From contig JAJTFB010000011.1 of assembly GCA_021300015.1 (NCBI GenBank), positions 1 to 64,000 of the forward strand: a stretch of DNA of 64,000 nt, written 5' to 3'. The stretch is from Pirellula sp. GTDB taxonomy: Bacteria; Planctomycetota; Planctomycetia; Pirellulales; Pirellulaceae. Shown one piece after another: positions 8,367 through 16,878 of this stretch (position 1 is the stretch's first letter; each line of letters starts with the position of its first letter). The position numbers were made by a program, and so were the translations under genes. Under the pieces are notes generated by a model. It saw nothing but the letters and a program-made list of their open reading frames with translations, made no database searches and was not told the DNA's origin.

Positions 8367-9662
8367 ATGAGCAACCGAGCACGATACGCCTGTGGATCGA
8401 TGGACCATGCGCTCAGTCGCCGAAGATTTCTGGGAGCCAGTGGGCTCCTCGGCGCCTCGGGGATCTTGGGTGGGGTAGCCAGCCTGCCCTCGAAGGTCGC
8501 TGGAGCGATCCCCAAAAACGACTACCGTGTTGTCGTTTTCAATATGCACGGGGGACTCAGTCAACTCGAGAGTTGGGACCCTAAACCCTCGACCAACACC
8601 GGTGGGCCCTTTCGCGCCATCGCCACGAGCGTCCCTGGAATTCACATCAGTGAACTCTTGCCCAAGACAGCCAAGCAGATGCATCATCTGTGTCTCCTGC
8701 GGGGCGTCAATACCGCCGAGGACGATCACGGCAAAGGTGCTTACATGATGCTCACTGGCAGGCGTCAAACGCCGGCCGCCGAGTATCCTCAGGTCGGATC
8801 GGTGGCCGCCAAGATGCTCCACGATGATCAAACGGGATTACCGGGGCATATCATCATCACTCCGGGCGGCGGAGGGGGGCGAGGCAACGAAGCTGCGTAT
8901 TTGGGACCGAAATTCAACAGCATCCACCTGGGAGGGGACAAGCCTCCGCAGAACTCCAACAAACCCGATGCGATCGCCCAAGAGGCTGAAGAACGCAGGC
9001 ACCTGCTGCGTCGGAAAATCAATGAACAGTACCTGAGCCAACGCCGCTCGGCAATCACCGATGCCTACACCCATTCCTACGAGCAAGCTTTGAAGCTCAT
9101 GGAGCGGCGCGAGGTCTTCGACGTCAGCAAGGAGCCTCAGGCGGCCCAGGACAAGTACGGCAATTCCGAACTTGGGCGGCAGTGTTTGGTCGCGCGGAGA
9201 CTTTTGGAAAACGGCGTTTCGTTCGTTCAAATCACCCACTCGAACTACGACACCCACAACGACAACTTCAATTTTCATATCGAACAAGTAGGCGAGTTCG
9301 ATCTCGCCTACGCGACATTCATCGAAGACCTCGCCGAGCGAGGGATGCTCGAGAAAACCTTGGTCGTCGTCCTGAGCGAATTCGGACGAACCCCGAATAT
9401 CAATCTCTACTACGGACGCGACCACTGGTCGAAAGCTTGGTCGGTCGCCATGGCGGGAGCCAAGATTGTCCCTGGGGCAGCCTTCGGACAGACCAACAAG
9501 GAAGGTACCGAGGTGGTCGATGGACAGGTCGATCATGGGGATATCTTCCATACCATCCTGCGTGGAGTCGGAGTCGATTCGAGCCAATCGCTGATCGTCG
9601 ATGGACGCGAATTGCCGATTGCAGATCCAGCCGCAGAACCGATTTGGAAGGTCCTGGTATGA
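8367..9662 (+). CDS. DUF1501 domain protein (Tat-exported, sulfatase-like fold)
   Basis: 431 residues. A twin-arginine signal is visible near the N-terminus (SRRRFLGASGLLGASGILGG). The body shows DUF1501 features: FNMHGGLSQLESWDPKP, LRGVNTAEDDHGKGAYMMLTGR, CLVARRLLENGVSFVQI, VVVLSEFGRTPNIN and GRDHWSKAWSVAMAGAKI. DUF1501 proteins belong to the alkaline-phosphatase-like superfamily and occur next to DUF1549/DUF1553 genes; their substrates are unknown. The start is either ATG 8367 or ATG 8400, the second placing the Tat motif closer to the N-terminus. The stop codon overlaps the ATG of the WD40 gene. Confidence 0.93.
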   Translation: MSNRARYACGSMDHALSRRRFLGASGLLGASGILGGVASLPSKVAGAIPKNDYRVVVFNMHGGLSQLESWDPKPSTNTGGPFRAIATSVPGIHISELLPKTAKQMHHLCLLRGVNTAEDDHGKGAYMMLTGRRQTPAAEYPQVGSVAAKMLHDDQTGLPGHIIITPGGGGGRGNEAAYLGPKFNSIHLGGDKPPQNSNKPDAIAQEAEERRHLLRRKINEQYLSQRRSAITDAYTHSYEQALKLMERREVFDVSKEPQAAQDKYGNSELGRQCLVARRLLENGVSFVQITHSNYDTHNDNFNFHIEQVGEFDLAYATFIEDLAERGMLEKTLVVVLSEFGRTPNINLYYGRDHWSKAWSVAMAGAKIVPGAAFGQTNKEGTEVVDGQVDHGDIFHTILRGVGVDSSQSLIVDGRELPIADPAAEPIWKVLV

Positions 9663-10648
9663 TCGAATTGGATGTGACCAAATCGCATGTGCTGCATCAG
9701 TGGAAGGCGGACTCGCCGCTGATCGCTTGTCGGTTTTCACCCACCGGCGATCACTGCGTGAGCACTTCCCAAGACAACCGATTGCAACGATGGAATATCG
9801 CCGATGGACAAAAGGTAGTACTCGAAGGCCATGAAAGCTGGGTCCATGCTTTGACCTTCAACAAAACCGGCGACCAGCTTATCTCCGGGGGTTGCGAAGG
9901 TCGATTGATTTGGTGGTCGATCCTAGAAGCTCAGCCCAAAGCGATCCGTTCGGTCGAAGCCCATGCGGGCTGGATCCGTGGGGTTGAAATTTCGCCCGAT
10001 GGAGGGATGCTCGTCTCGGTCGGAAACGATCAAGTCATACGCTTGTGGAAGACTGACACGGGCGAGAAATTGCACGAATGGCCTGCGCACGAACGGCACA
10101 TCTACAGCGCGGCGTTTCATCCCGACGGACAGCATCTGCTTACGGGCGATCTATTGGGCAAAATTTGCGTATGGAAGCTTTCCGATCGAACGCTTGTTCG
10201 AACCCTCGATGCAGCGACCTTGTACTCTCCGAACAAGGGTCAAAACGCCGAATTCGGTGGAGTGCGTTCCTTGGCGATCTCGCCGAATGGAAATGAAGTC
10301 TACGCCGCAGGGACCCACAAAGGGAGCAACCCGTTTGGCGCGGTCCACGAACCGCTTCTGCTGCGGTTCAATTGGGCCGACGGGGCACTGACGAAATCCC
10401 ACGTCTGCGATGGAATCCCTGGTGGCTTGCTCTACCGTGCTGCGGCGCTCAACGACGCGACCTTAACGGCCGTATCGGGGGGCTCCTCAGGAGGGATTTT
10501 GCTGTTCTTTAACGCCACCCAGGAAAAAGAATTCCACCGCGCCGGACTACCGAGTTTGGCGCGCGACATGGATATCCATCCAGCCAAGGGGCTTGTCGCA
10601 ACGGCCCACTTCGACCAGCACCTGCGCATCAGCGCCTTGTTCGCTTAA
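9659..10648 (+). CDS. WD40 repeat protein
   Basis: 329 residues made almost wholly of WD40 repeats. Clear repeat cores are ACRFSPTGDHCVSTSQDNRLQRWNI, HALTFNKTGDQLISGGCEGRLIWW, GVEISPDGGMLVSVGNDQVIRLW and SAAFHPDGQHLLTGDLLGKICVW, consistent with a single propeller. No signal peptide is seen. The start at ATG 9659 overlaps the upstream DUF1501 stop (ATGA), so translation is probably coupled; a longer frame upstream is only a shadow. It is the last gene of the 5.2-10.6 kb operon and is probably a protein-interaction partner of the two secreted products, although it lacks an export signal itself. Confidence 0.92.
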   Translation: MIELDVTKSHVLHQWKADSPLIACRFSPTGDHCVSTSQDNRLQRWNIADGQKVVLEGHESWVHALTFNKTGDQLISGGCEGRLIWWSILEAQPKAIRSVEAHAGWIRGVEISPDGGMLVSVGNDQVIRLWKTDTGEKLHEWPAHERHIYSAAFHPDGQHLLTGDLLGKICVWKLSDRTLVRTLDAATLYSPNKGQNAEFGGVRSLAISPNGNEVYAAGTHKGSNPFGAVHEPLLLRFNWADGALTKSHVCDGIPGGLLYRAAALNDATLTAVSGGSSGGILLFFNATQEKEFHRAGLPSLARDMDIHPAKGLVATAHFDQHLRISALFA

Positions 10649-10702
10649 CGTAAGCGTACAGCGGCCTATTCGGTTTTTAGGGGCCGTGGGGTTTGCAAAT
10701 GC

Positions 10703-10818
10703 TCGGTAGTGGATCTCCCGCAGAGATCCGGCTGCTGGAAGAAATTAACGCAAAGACGCAAAGGCGCAAAGACGCAAAGGTAGTGGATCTCCTGCAGAGA
10801 TCCGGCTGCTGGAAGAAA
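10703..10818. repeat. Hairpin repeat pair flanking an 8-bp tandem repeat
   Basis: Two copies of a sequence reading GGTAGTGGATCTC...GAGATCCGGCTGCTGGAAGAAA occur 74 bp apart. Each holds a perfect 7-bp hairpin: GGATCTC-CCGCA-GAGATCC at 10711-10729 and GGATCTC-CTGCA-GAGATCC at 10785-10803. Between them, 10750-10781 is four tandem 8-mers of the form GCAAAG(A/G)(C/T). The block sits between the convergent WD40 and creatininase genes and may serve as a bidirectional terminator or be a dispersed genomic repeat. Confidence 0.8.
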
Positions 10819-11634
10819 CTAACCTTCCCAAGAGTGACCGTCCCAAGCGACCACTCGATCGAGCCAGTGGACCAAGGCGTCGCTGAAAAGATCCAAGAGC
10901 AACTCTCCTTTATTCGCCGACGCTGCGCTCGGGACCCCGATGTGACCCGGGACGGTCCGATCCTTGGTCTTCCAAGCCCTCGAGCCGGGACGAAACGGAT
11001 TCCCGGGCTCGATGGTCTCGAGAGAAGCGTAGGGACCAACGAGTTCAGGTTGGAGCGCAAGGACCATCGAGGTCTCCCATTCGCAAGCGTGTCCCATCTC
11101 CCGTTGGACAATGCTCGGATCGACGGTCCAAGGTTCCACATCCAGTCCCCAATAGGTTGTCATGAGAAATAGCAAGTCGTCCCTGTGCGAGTATTTCTGG
11201 CGGATCTCGAAGGTCGCTTGCTTGGCCGGAACATCGTTGCCCCCATGCCCATTGATGAATACGATTCGGCGAAATCCCTGCTCGATCGCATTGTCCATCA
11301 AACTGCAAAGAAGATCGAGATAGACCCTCGGCGAAGCCGAGAGGGTTCCGTTGAAATCCAAGTGATGGTGGGAGTTTCCCATCCACATGACCGGCGCAAA
11401 AACGACGCGATCGTGCATTCGCAGCGATACCCGATCGATCAATGCCTGCGTCAAGAGCGTATCGGTCCAAACCGGTAGATGTTGTCCGTGCTGCTCGATC
11501 GCAGCCAGTGGAAATACGATCGGTGTGTCTGGGGCAAGGGCAGCGATCGCAGGGGCTTGCATCTGATGAAATAGCACGGTGTCAATGAACCTTTCGAATG
11601 GCAGTTCAGGGATAGGACGAGCCCAGAGGATCAC
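10819..11634 (-). CDS. Creatininase family protein
   Basis: 271 residues. The creatininase-type metal-dependent amidohydrolase pattern is clear: PLAAIEQHGQHLPVWTDTLL (Glu, His and Asp ligands), MGNSHHHLDFNGTLSAS, FINGHGGNDVPAKQ, and a Glu in MGHACEWETSMVLAL. Members cleave cyclic amides or formamides (creatinine, formamidopyrimidines in pterin or flavin pathways, mycofactocin peptides); the substrate here cannot be told. The start ATG (11634) overlaps the stop of the large pseudokinase gene (ATGA arrangement), so the two are one transcription unit and probably translationally coupled. Confidence 0.88.
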   Translation of the reverse strand: MILWARPIPELPFERFIDTVLFHQMQAPAIAALAPDTPIVFPLAAIEQHGQHLPVWTDTLLTQALIDRVSLRMHDRVVFAPVMWMGNSHHHLDFNGTLSASPRVYLDLLCSLMDNAIEQGFRRIVFINGHGGNDVPAKQATFEIRQKYSHRDDLLFLMTTYWGLDVEPWTVDPSIVQREMGHACEWETSMVLALQPELVGPYASLETIEPGNPFRPGSRAWKTKDRTVPGHIGVPSAASANKGELLLDLFSDALVHWLDRVVAWDGHSWEG

Positions 11635-14600
11635 TCAGCAGGGACTTGGAATTCTTTGGGCAACGGTGCTTGGTTGCTCTCCGACCAAGCTCGGGTGGTC
11701 ATGTCGATCTTTTTCTTGCTCGGTGTCGCGGGATCTTCGAGCACCAGCCATACGACCTTCTGGTCTTTTTCGTTGGGACTCTGGACGGTTGTCACCGGAT
11801 TGGCCCGCCGCGAGAGGGCTGTGAGGACCTCTCGTACCGAGGTATCCTTGTACTCGAAGTTGCGAATTTGCTGATTCCGCGTAATGCCATCTTTTTGGAA
11901 TGCCGTTCCATTGATGGCCATCGGAAGTGTCTCGGTGCCTTGGGTGTGGCTATCTTTGAGTTCGTTGGCGATCGCCTGGAGAACCACTTCGAGCGATTCC
12001 TGTTCGATGCGTAAACTGATTTTCGCATCGAGCATTTCCTCGACGGTTTTGGCGGCGTTGGTCGTTGGTTTGGGGGCCGTTGCCACCTTGGTCGGTCCTG
12101 ACCCAGAGAGCCCCTGGAGGGCCATCCAGGACCCGATAACAAGGTTGCTGGCAGCTTCCTTGGGCAGGTACGCATTGAAGACGACTTGGCCGTCTTCGGC
12201 TCCAGAACGAGCGTATTTGTTGACCGATCGGAGCATTTGGGGAAACCGATTGGCGATCGCGCGCCAGTAAGCGGCCGCAGGTTGGGCGGCAAGCTGGGAT
12301 TCGATCCCCTCGGCCAATGCGTCGAGCTTGCGCTTCAACTCGACTGCGTCGCGAGGTGCGCTCTGAAGGTCATTTCCAATCATGCGGTATTCGAGGTACA
12401 GATTCGGCTCGAAGTGGGTGCGAACCAAAACCCCCTGAATACGATCATCGATCACTTCCCGCATCACTCCGAGAACCTTTTCGGAATGCTCCCCAAACAA
12501 CTCTTTGCCGTCGACAAACAGAAAACTCGGTGCGGCCAAGAAGCTCATCTCGGCGCGGGAATCGGTCGTCTGGAGCAGGCCCTCGAGCTGTCGCCGCAGC
12601 GGTCCGGATTTCCCCTGGCTTTCAAGCAAGGGCTTGAGCAACTCCCAAGGTCCGACTGCGATCCGCTTGACCTGCTGATCGGCTTTGGTCGTGAAATCAT
12701 CGGTGATCAATGCGATGGTTTTTCCTTGGTTCTCCGATGTCCAGTAACGGTACTTCTTGTTGTCCGATTGAATCTCCTGGCTTTCCCATTGGCCGATCTG
12801 GGGCAACAAGGTCTCAAGCGCTTTGGGTTCCTTCCAAACCCAGCGTTGGACTTGGCGATATTTGCCGGTTGCTTCGCCCGGATACCAAGCGAAGCTCGCG
12901 GAGGCTAAGCCTTCGGTGAGCAATGCGGGGAAACCGGAAAGATCGGAGGTTTGGGGATAAAGACTTCTCCACCAGTCGGCCAGCTCCTTGCTCGTTGTAC
13001 CGGTTTGATTCCAGCACTCCCCGGAGAGAACCAGCAACGCTTCGATCCCAGCCGGGAGCATCTCGGTGGAAAGGGGCGCGCCGATCGTCGGCGGAGTCCA
13101 TGGAACTCCGGGGTCGTCGGTCTTGACGTTGTAGTATTCCAACAAAGGATCGATACCGCCTGCCGTTGGCTTATTCGAATTCGCCAGCGTGTTGCGAATG
13201 TCGTTCGTCTGCTGGTCCTCGGCGGTTTTCGCGACCGGTGGCTTGATCTCGACCAAGCCCTTTTGGTTGCCTCGCAAGAGCAGAGACAGGACCATGAGCG
13301 CTAGCAACGAGCAAGCGACCACCAGGGGTAGGAACCATGCGGGCCGTTTGGTTTTCTTTCGCGGCCCGAAAGGTTTCGGGGGAGTTTTTTTCTTCTTGGT
13401 TGATTTTTTAGGTGCAGTCGCAGCTTGAGTCGAAGTCGGTTTATTCGCAGAGACTTGCACCGGGCCGGTCGGTGAAGGCCCGGTCGGTAAAGGGCTCGGT
13501 AAAGGGCGAGGTGAAGCACTCGGTAAAGCCTGAGATTCCGATGAGGGTGTTGTCGGGGACTTCACGGGCTGTGCGATGGTCGATGGATCAACCGGTAGCA
13601 CTGGATCCACCAAAGGTGCAGGCCTAGTTTCAGGCGATGGTTTCGCTTGCGGTGCTGTCTTAGCTTGCGGTGTTGGCTTAGCTTCTGGTGCTGGTTTCGC
13701 TTGCGGTGTTGGTTTTGCTTCTGGTGTTGTGATCGCTTGCGGCGCTCTCTTAGCTTCCTGTGCAGGCTTCGCTTGCGGTACGGGCTTTACGTGCGGTGCT
13801 GGCTTCGCTTGCGGTGTTGGTTTCGCTTCTGGTGTTACGATCGCTTGCGGCGCTGGCTTGGCTTGCGGTACTGGCTTCGCTTCTGGTGCTGGTTTCGCTT
13901 GCGGTGCAGATTTTGCTTGCGGTACTGGCTTCGCTTCTGGTGTTGTGATCGCTTGCGGCGCTAGCTTCGCATCCGGCTCAGGCTTCTCGGGTTCAAGCGT
14001 TGCAGGAGAGGCCGGTGCTTCGGTCTCGTTGGGGAGGACCAATTGATCGAGCGCGCGGAGAAGTGGATCGACCCCTGAAAAACGGACCGATGGGTCTTTG
14101 GCCAGCAGGTGCATCAAGCACTTTTTTTGAACTTCAGGCAGTTTGCTAGGGAGCACCACCGGTACGTTGGCGTGCAATTTGGCCCATACCTCTGGGGGTG
14201 CATCGGGTCCCGGATCGATGGGCCAATTGCCCGTCAAGGAGCGGAACCACAAGCACCCCAGCGCGTACAAATCCGACTGGACATTCGGCAGAGCGTTCGG
14301 AAGGATCAGTTCGGGTGCGGCCAATGCGAGTCGTTGATCGAGACCTCCGAGAACGCTCAAGCTTGGAGCGTGGTAGGGGGACCTAGGCGGGTAGATCGGG
14401 TCGCGCAGCAGCAGGAAGCCTCGCATTTCATTCCACACGATCGAGTGTGTAGAAAGATGTCCGTGGGTCAGTCGGTGCAGGTGCAGGAACTTGAGTCCCA
14501 TCGCTACATCTCGGAGCATCCTATGGGCTTGGGTGCTCGACAAAGGGCCTTGCTCGAGCATTTCGCTCAAAAGCAAGCCTGGCACCGATTCGCACACGGC

Positions 14601-15077
14601 GTAAAGATGTTTCAGGGTTGCCCCGGCGCTCATCCATCGGTCCAAGTGCGGCGATTGGACTTGGCAGTGCTGCTGTGCCCAGAGCAGGCTTGGAGGCCAA
14701 TCCTGGATTTCCGGGGTAGCCAAACGTTCATCGGGCAAGGCCACCATCCAGACGGCTTTCGGAGGGAATGCCGACCATCGGGCCCCGGAAGCGTCCTCCC
14801 CTTCGTACCAGCAGGCTCCACGCTCGGATTCCAGAGAGCGGACGACTCGAAGCTTGCCTAATTGCAGCGGATGGGGCAAACCTCGGTATAGGACGTTGGC
14901 TTGGTAGGGGCTCAGCTTGTCCTGTTGAACAAGCTCTTTGATGACCAAGGCAGGATCGGAGCTTGCGGCAGGTCCAATGGCTTCCGACACGGACTTGGCC
15001 CATTGCCGGCACTGTTCAGGGGTCGCGATTCCTGCGGTGTGGATGCGTTCCCAAATTTGAGCTATCGTCAATTGCAT
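11631..15077 (-). CDS. Large membrane pseudokinase with P/A/K-repeat linker
   Basis: 1148 residues. An N-terminal helical region (about 1-65) resembles that of the kinase at 51.1 kb. A kinase-like domain spans about 90-350, but the catalytic loop reads THGHLSTHSIVWN in place of HRDxKxxN and no DFG is seen, so it is predicted inactive. A proline/alanine/lysine repeat linker follows (about 362-486; units like KPAPQA, KPVPEA). A transmembrane helix lies at about 582-606 (WFLPLVVACSLLALMVLSLLL). The C-terminal exported part ends in an STN-like region (ISLRIEQESLEVVLQAIANELK...FEYKDTSVREVLTALSRRA). Cytoplasmic pseudokinase plus periplasmic domain suggests a scaffold or sensor. It is co-transcribed with the creatininase gene. 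Confidence 0.8.
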   Translation of the reverse strand: MQLTIAQIWERIHTAGIATPEQCRQWAKSVSEAIGPAASSDPALVIKELVQQDKLSPYQANVLYRGLPHPLQLGKLRVVRSLESERGACWYEGEDASGARWSAFPPKAVWMVALPDERLATPEIQDWPPSLLWAQQHCQVQSPHLDRWMSAGATLKHLYAVCESVPGLLLSEMLEQGPLSSTQAHRMLRDVAMGLKFLHLHRLTHGHLSTHSIVWNEMRGFLLLRDPIYPPRSPYHAPSLSVLGGLDQRLALAAPELILPNALPNVQSDLYALGCLWFRSLTGNWPIDPGPDAPPEVWAKLHANVPVVLPSKLPEVQKKCLMHLLAKDPSVRFSGVDPLLRALDQLVLPNETEAPASPATLEPEKPEPDAKLAPQAITTPEAKPVPQAKSAPQAKPAPEAKPVPQAKPAPQAIVTPEAKPTPQAKPAPHVKPVPQAKPAQEAKRAPQAITTPEAKPTPQAKPAPEAKPTPQAKTAPQAKPSPETRPAPLVDPVLPVDPSTIAQPVKSPTTPSSESQALPSASPRPLPSPLPTGPSPTGPVQVSANKPTSTQAATAPKKSTKKKKTPPKPFGPRKKTKRPAWFLPLVVACSLLALMVLSLLLRGNQKGLVEIKPPVAKTAEDQQTNDIRNTLANSNKPTAGGIDPLLEYYNVKTDDPGVPWTPPTIGAPLSTEMLPAGIEALLVLSGECWNQTGTTSKELADWWRSLYPQTSDLSGFPALLTEGLASASFAWYPGEATGKYRQVQRWVWKEPKALETLLPQIGQWESQEIQSDNKKYRYWTSENQGKTIALITDDFTTKADQQVKRIAVGPWELLKPLLESQGKSGPLRRQLEGLLQTTDSRAEMSFLAAPSFLFVDGKELFGEHSEKVLGVMREVIDDRIQGVLVRTHFEPNLYLEYRMIGNDLQSAPRDAVELKRKLDALAEGIESQLAAQPAAAYWRAIANRFPQMLRSVNKYARSGAEDGQVVFNAYLPKEAASNLVIGSWMALQGLSGSGPTKVATAPKPTTNAAKTVEEMLDAKISLRIEQESLEVVLQAIANELKDSHTQGTETLPMAINGTAFQKDGITRNQQIRNFEYKDTSVREVLTALSRRANPVTTVQSPNEKDQKVVWLVLEDPATPSKKKIDMTTRAWSESNQAPLPKEFQVPAE
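13620..13990 (-). repeat. In-frame degenerate repeats coding the P/A/K linker
   Basis: On the minus strand the sequence codes runs of (K/I)(P/T)xPxA, with x mainly Q or E (for example AKPAPQA, AKPVPQA, TTPEA). On the plus strand this appears as recurring GCTTGCGGT, GCTTCTGGT and GGCTTCGC words over about 370 bp. It lies wholly inside the pseudokinase gene. Copy number is likely unstable and an assembly of this part should be treated with care. Confidence 0.85.
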
Positions 15078-15171
15078 CCGTCCAAAAGTCCCTTGCCAAA
15101 CCGCGTATGAGCCAATAACTTAGAAACGACGTTCCTAGGGGGATCGAGCCAAACCACCTACCCATACTATA

Positions 15172-15936
15172 ATGAATTCTAACGCCGTGGTGAAACCAAG
15201 TGCCGAAGAAGTTGCCTCGGCAGCTTGTTTTTGGCTTATCGAGTCGATTGCGCAAGCGATCCAGCGCCATGGTCGCTGCGTCCTTGCACTCTCAGGCGGC
15301 TCGACCCCCAAAAAGCTCTACGAGCAACTTGCTCGCGATCATCTCGGAACACTGGATTGGTCGAAAGTTCACTTGCTCTGGGGGGACGAGCGCAACGTCC
15401 CGCACGACCATCCAGAGAGCAATTTTCTCATGGTCAAGTCCGCTTGGCTCGATCCGGCCATTGCTAACGGTAACCTGCATCACGTGCCGAACTACTATCC
15501 GGTTCCAATCGAGCTTCACGACCCGGAGAAGTCGGCTTATGAATATGGCCAGACGATTCGCTCGGTGCTGGGAGATTCCTCTGCGATCGACGTGGTTCTT
15601 TTGGGGTTGGGAGACGATGCCCACACGGCTTCTTTGTTTCCAGAGACGCAGGCTCTGGAGAGTCTCGATGGATTCGTTGCCAACTATGTGTCGAAGTTCG
15701 AGTCGTTTCGTCTGACGATGACTGCTTCGTTGATCAATCGAGCAAGGCGTGTAGCGTTTTTGGTCTGCGGCGAATCGAAATCGCCGGCCCTGGATGTGGT
15801 TTGGCACGGCCCGCGGGATCCGTCGCTTTATCCAGCTCAGTCGATCAATCCCACTGCCGGAGAGCTCTGGTGGTTCCTCGATATGCAGGCCTTGCCGGCT
15901 CGCGATCGTATTCCCCTAGGAGAGCTCGGCGGCTGA
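15172..15936 (+). CDS. pgl: 6-phosphogluconolactonase
   Basis: Hydrolyses 6-phosphogluconolactone to 6-phosphogluconate in the oxidative pentose phosphate pathway. 254 residues, normal for the DevB/Pgl family. The phosphate-binding motif ALSGGSTPKKLYEQLA is present near residue 42, followed by WSKVHLLWGDERNVPHDHPESNF and LLGLGDDAHTASLFP, all diagnostic. It is divergent from the pseudokinase gene and its last 21 bp overlap the convergent aminotransferase gene. A TATAAT at 15168-15173 overlaps the annotated ATG, so the true start may instead be the GTG at 15187 or 15190. Confidence 0.9.
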   Translation: MNSNAVVKPSAEEVASAACFWLIESIAQAIQRHGRCVLALSGGSTPKKLYEQLARDHLGTLDWSKVHLLWGDERNVPHDHPESNFLMVKSAWLDPAIANGNLHHVPNYYPVPIELHDPEKSAYEYGQTIRSVLGDSSAIDVVLLGLGDDAHTASLFPETQALESLDGFVANYVSKFESFRLTMTASLINRARRVAFLVCGESKSPALDVVWHGPRDPSLYPAQSINPTAGELWWFLDMQALPARDRIPLGELGG

Positions 15937-16878
15937 TGCCCTGGCTTTTTGAATCGCTTGGGATTTCCAATCGAATCCCAATTCCCCGAACCACTGTTTT
16001 TGAAGGCTCGTGCAAAGAGGCCCGGGCTCGGGATTCCCGATCTGTCTTTTCTGAAGCCGCGATGCGTGCCAAAGGCATCCCGTATTCCCAGCGAGCAGAA
16101 CCTCAGCAGCGTCCTGCAACTCTTCGAAGTGCAAATCTCGGTACTGGATCGCAAAGCCCTGGGATTTGAGCATCCTCTCGACCCGATCGAGCGATGTTCC
16201 TTGGACGATGTCCTCGCGTCGAGGTGAAACCACATTCCCTTGCCGATCGACCATCAGAAGATTTGCCGCACTGGTATCTGCCACCATGCCTCGGCTTGTG
16301 CAGAGCAATCCCAAACCTCCCTCGAAACGTCTGGCCGCGTCCTGGTCGGCAAGGTAATAATTGAGGCGACTGCGACTCTTGATGTTCGACGGCCAGCATT
16401 CGCCAGCACCCGAAGCGTATTGAACTCGAACCAGGGTGGTTCCGAATTGGTACCAATGAGCGAGTTTGCGCCAGGGGATCGGTAACCAATGGACAAAGCC
16501 GTGGATCTGCTTGCCTGAAAAATAATCGCCTGGGGTAACGACCACGCAGAGACTTGCGTCGGATTCATCGCTGAGCAAGGCTCGGCTCTTGGCCAACAAC
16601 TCGGCGATCGACGTTTCGAGATGCCGCAAAAAAAGGTTGGAGTCTAAGCCCAGCAAATCCATTCCATGGCGAAGTCGAGTGATGTGGGGTTGAAGGTCGA
16701 CCAACTGCTTGCCGAAACTTCGGATCCTCTCGACGAGGATCGCTCCATGCATGGCACCTAAATCGCTGATCGGAAGCGATAGCCGGGAGGCTTCAAGAAG
16801 CTCGAAACCTTGAGCCTGCGGATCCCAACGCAGACCGAAGCTCGTTAGGAAGCGTTCACTCGACGGTGGCGTTTGCAT
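15916..16878 (-). CDS. Class IV aminotransferase-like protein
   Basis: About 320 residues from ATG 16878 (MQTPPSSERF). Fold-type IV PLP enzyme features: DLGAMHGAILVERIRSFG near the N-terminus, SNIKSRSRLNYYLADQDAARR (with the likely PLP lysine in NIKS), GMVADTSAANLLMVDRQGNVVSPRREDIVQGTSL, and a C-terminal EVLLAGNTGCLWHASRL. This family includes branched-chain aminotransferase and aminodeoxychorismate lyase (PabC); I cannot choose between them by eye. The upstream hydrolase ORF overlaps the start by 23 bp, which indicates an operon. Confidence 0.8.
   Translation of the reverse strand: MQTPPSSERFLTSFGLRWDPQAQGFELLEASRLSLPISDLGAMHGAILVERIRSFGKQLVDLQPHITRLRHGMDLLGLDSNLFLRHLETSIAELLAKSRALLSDESDASLCVVVTPGDYFSGKQIHGFVHWLPIPWRKLAHWYQFGTTLVRVQYASGAGECWPSNIKSRSRLNYYLADQDAARRFEGGLGLLCTSRGMVADTSAANLLMVDRQGNVVSPRREDIVQGTSLDRVERMLKSQGFAIQYRDLHFEELQDAAEVLLAGNTGCLWHASRLQKRQIGNPEPGPLCTSLQKQWFGELGFDWKSQAIQKARASAAELS

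Noticed and set aside
9182-10648. WD40 gene starting at 9182
   Set aside because: The first 159 codons lie inside the DUF1501 gene in another frame and are unlike WD40; ATG 9659 gives an ATGA overlap and a normal protein.
13576-14046. Glycine/alanine/cysteine-rich plus-strand ORF (156 codons)
   Set aside because: It is the reverse complement of the P/A/K repeat linker inside the pseudokinase gene.
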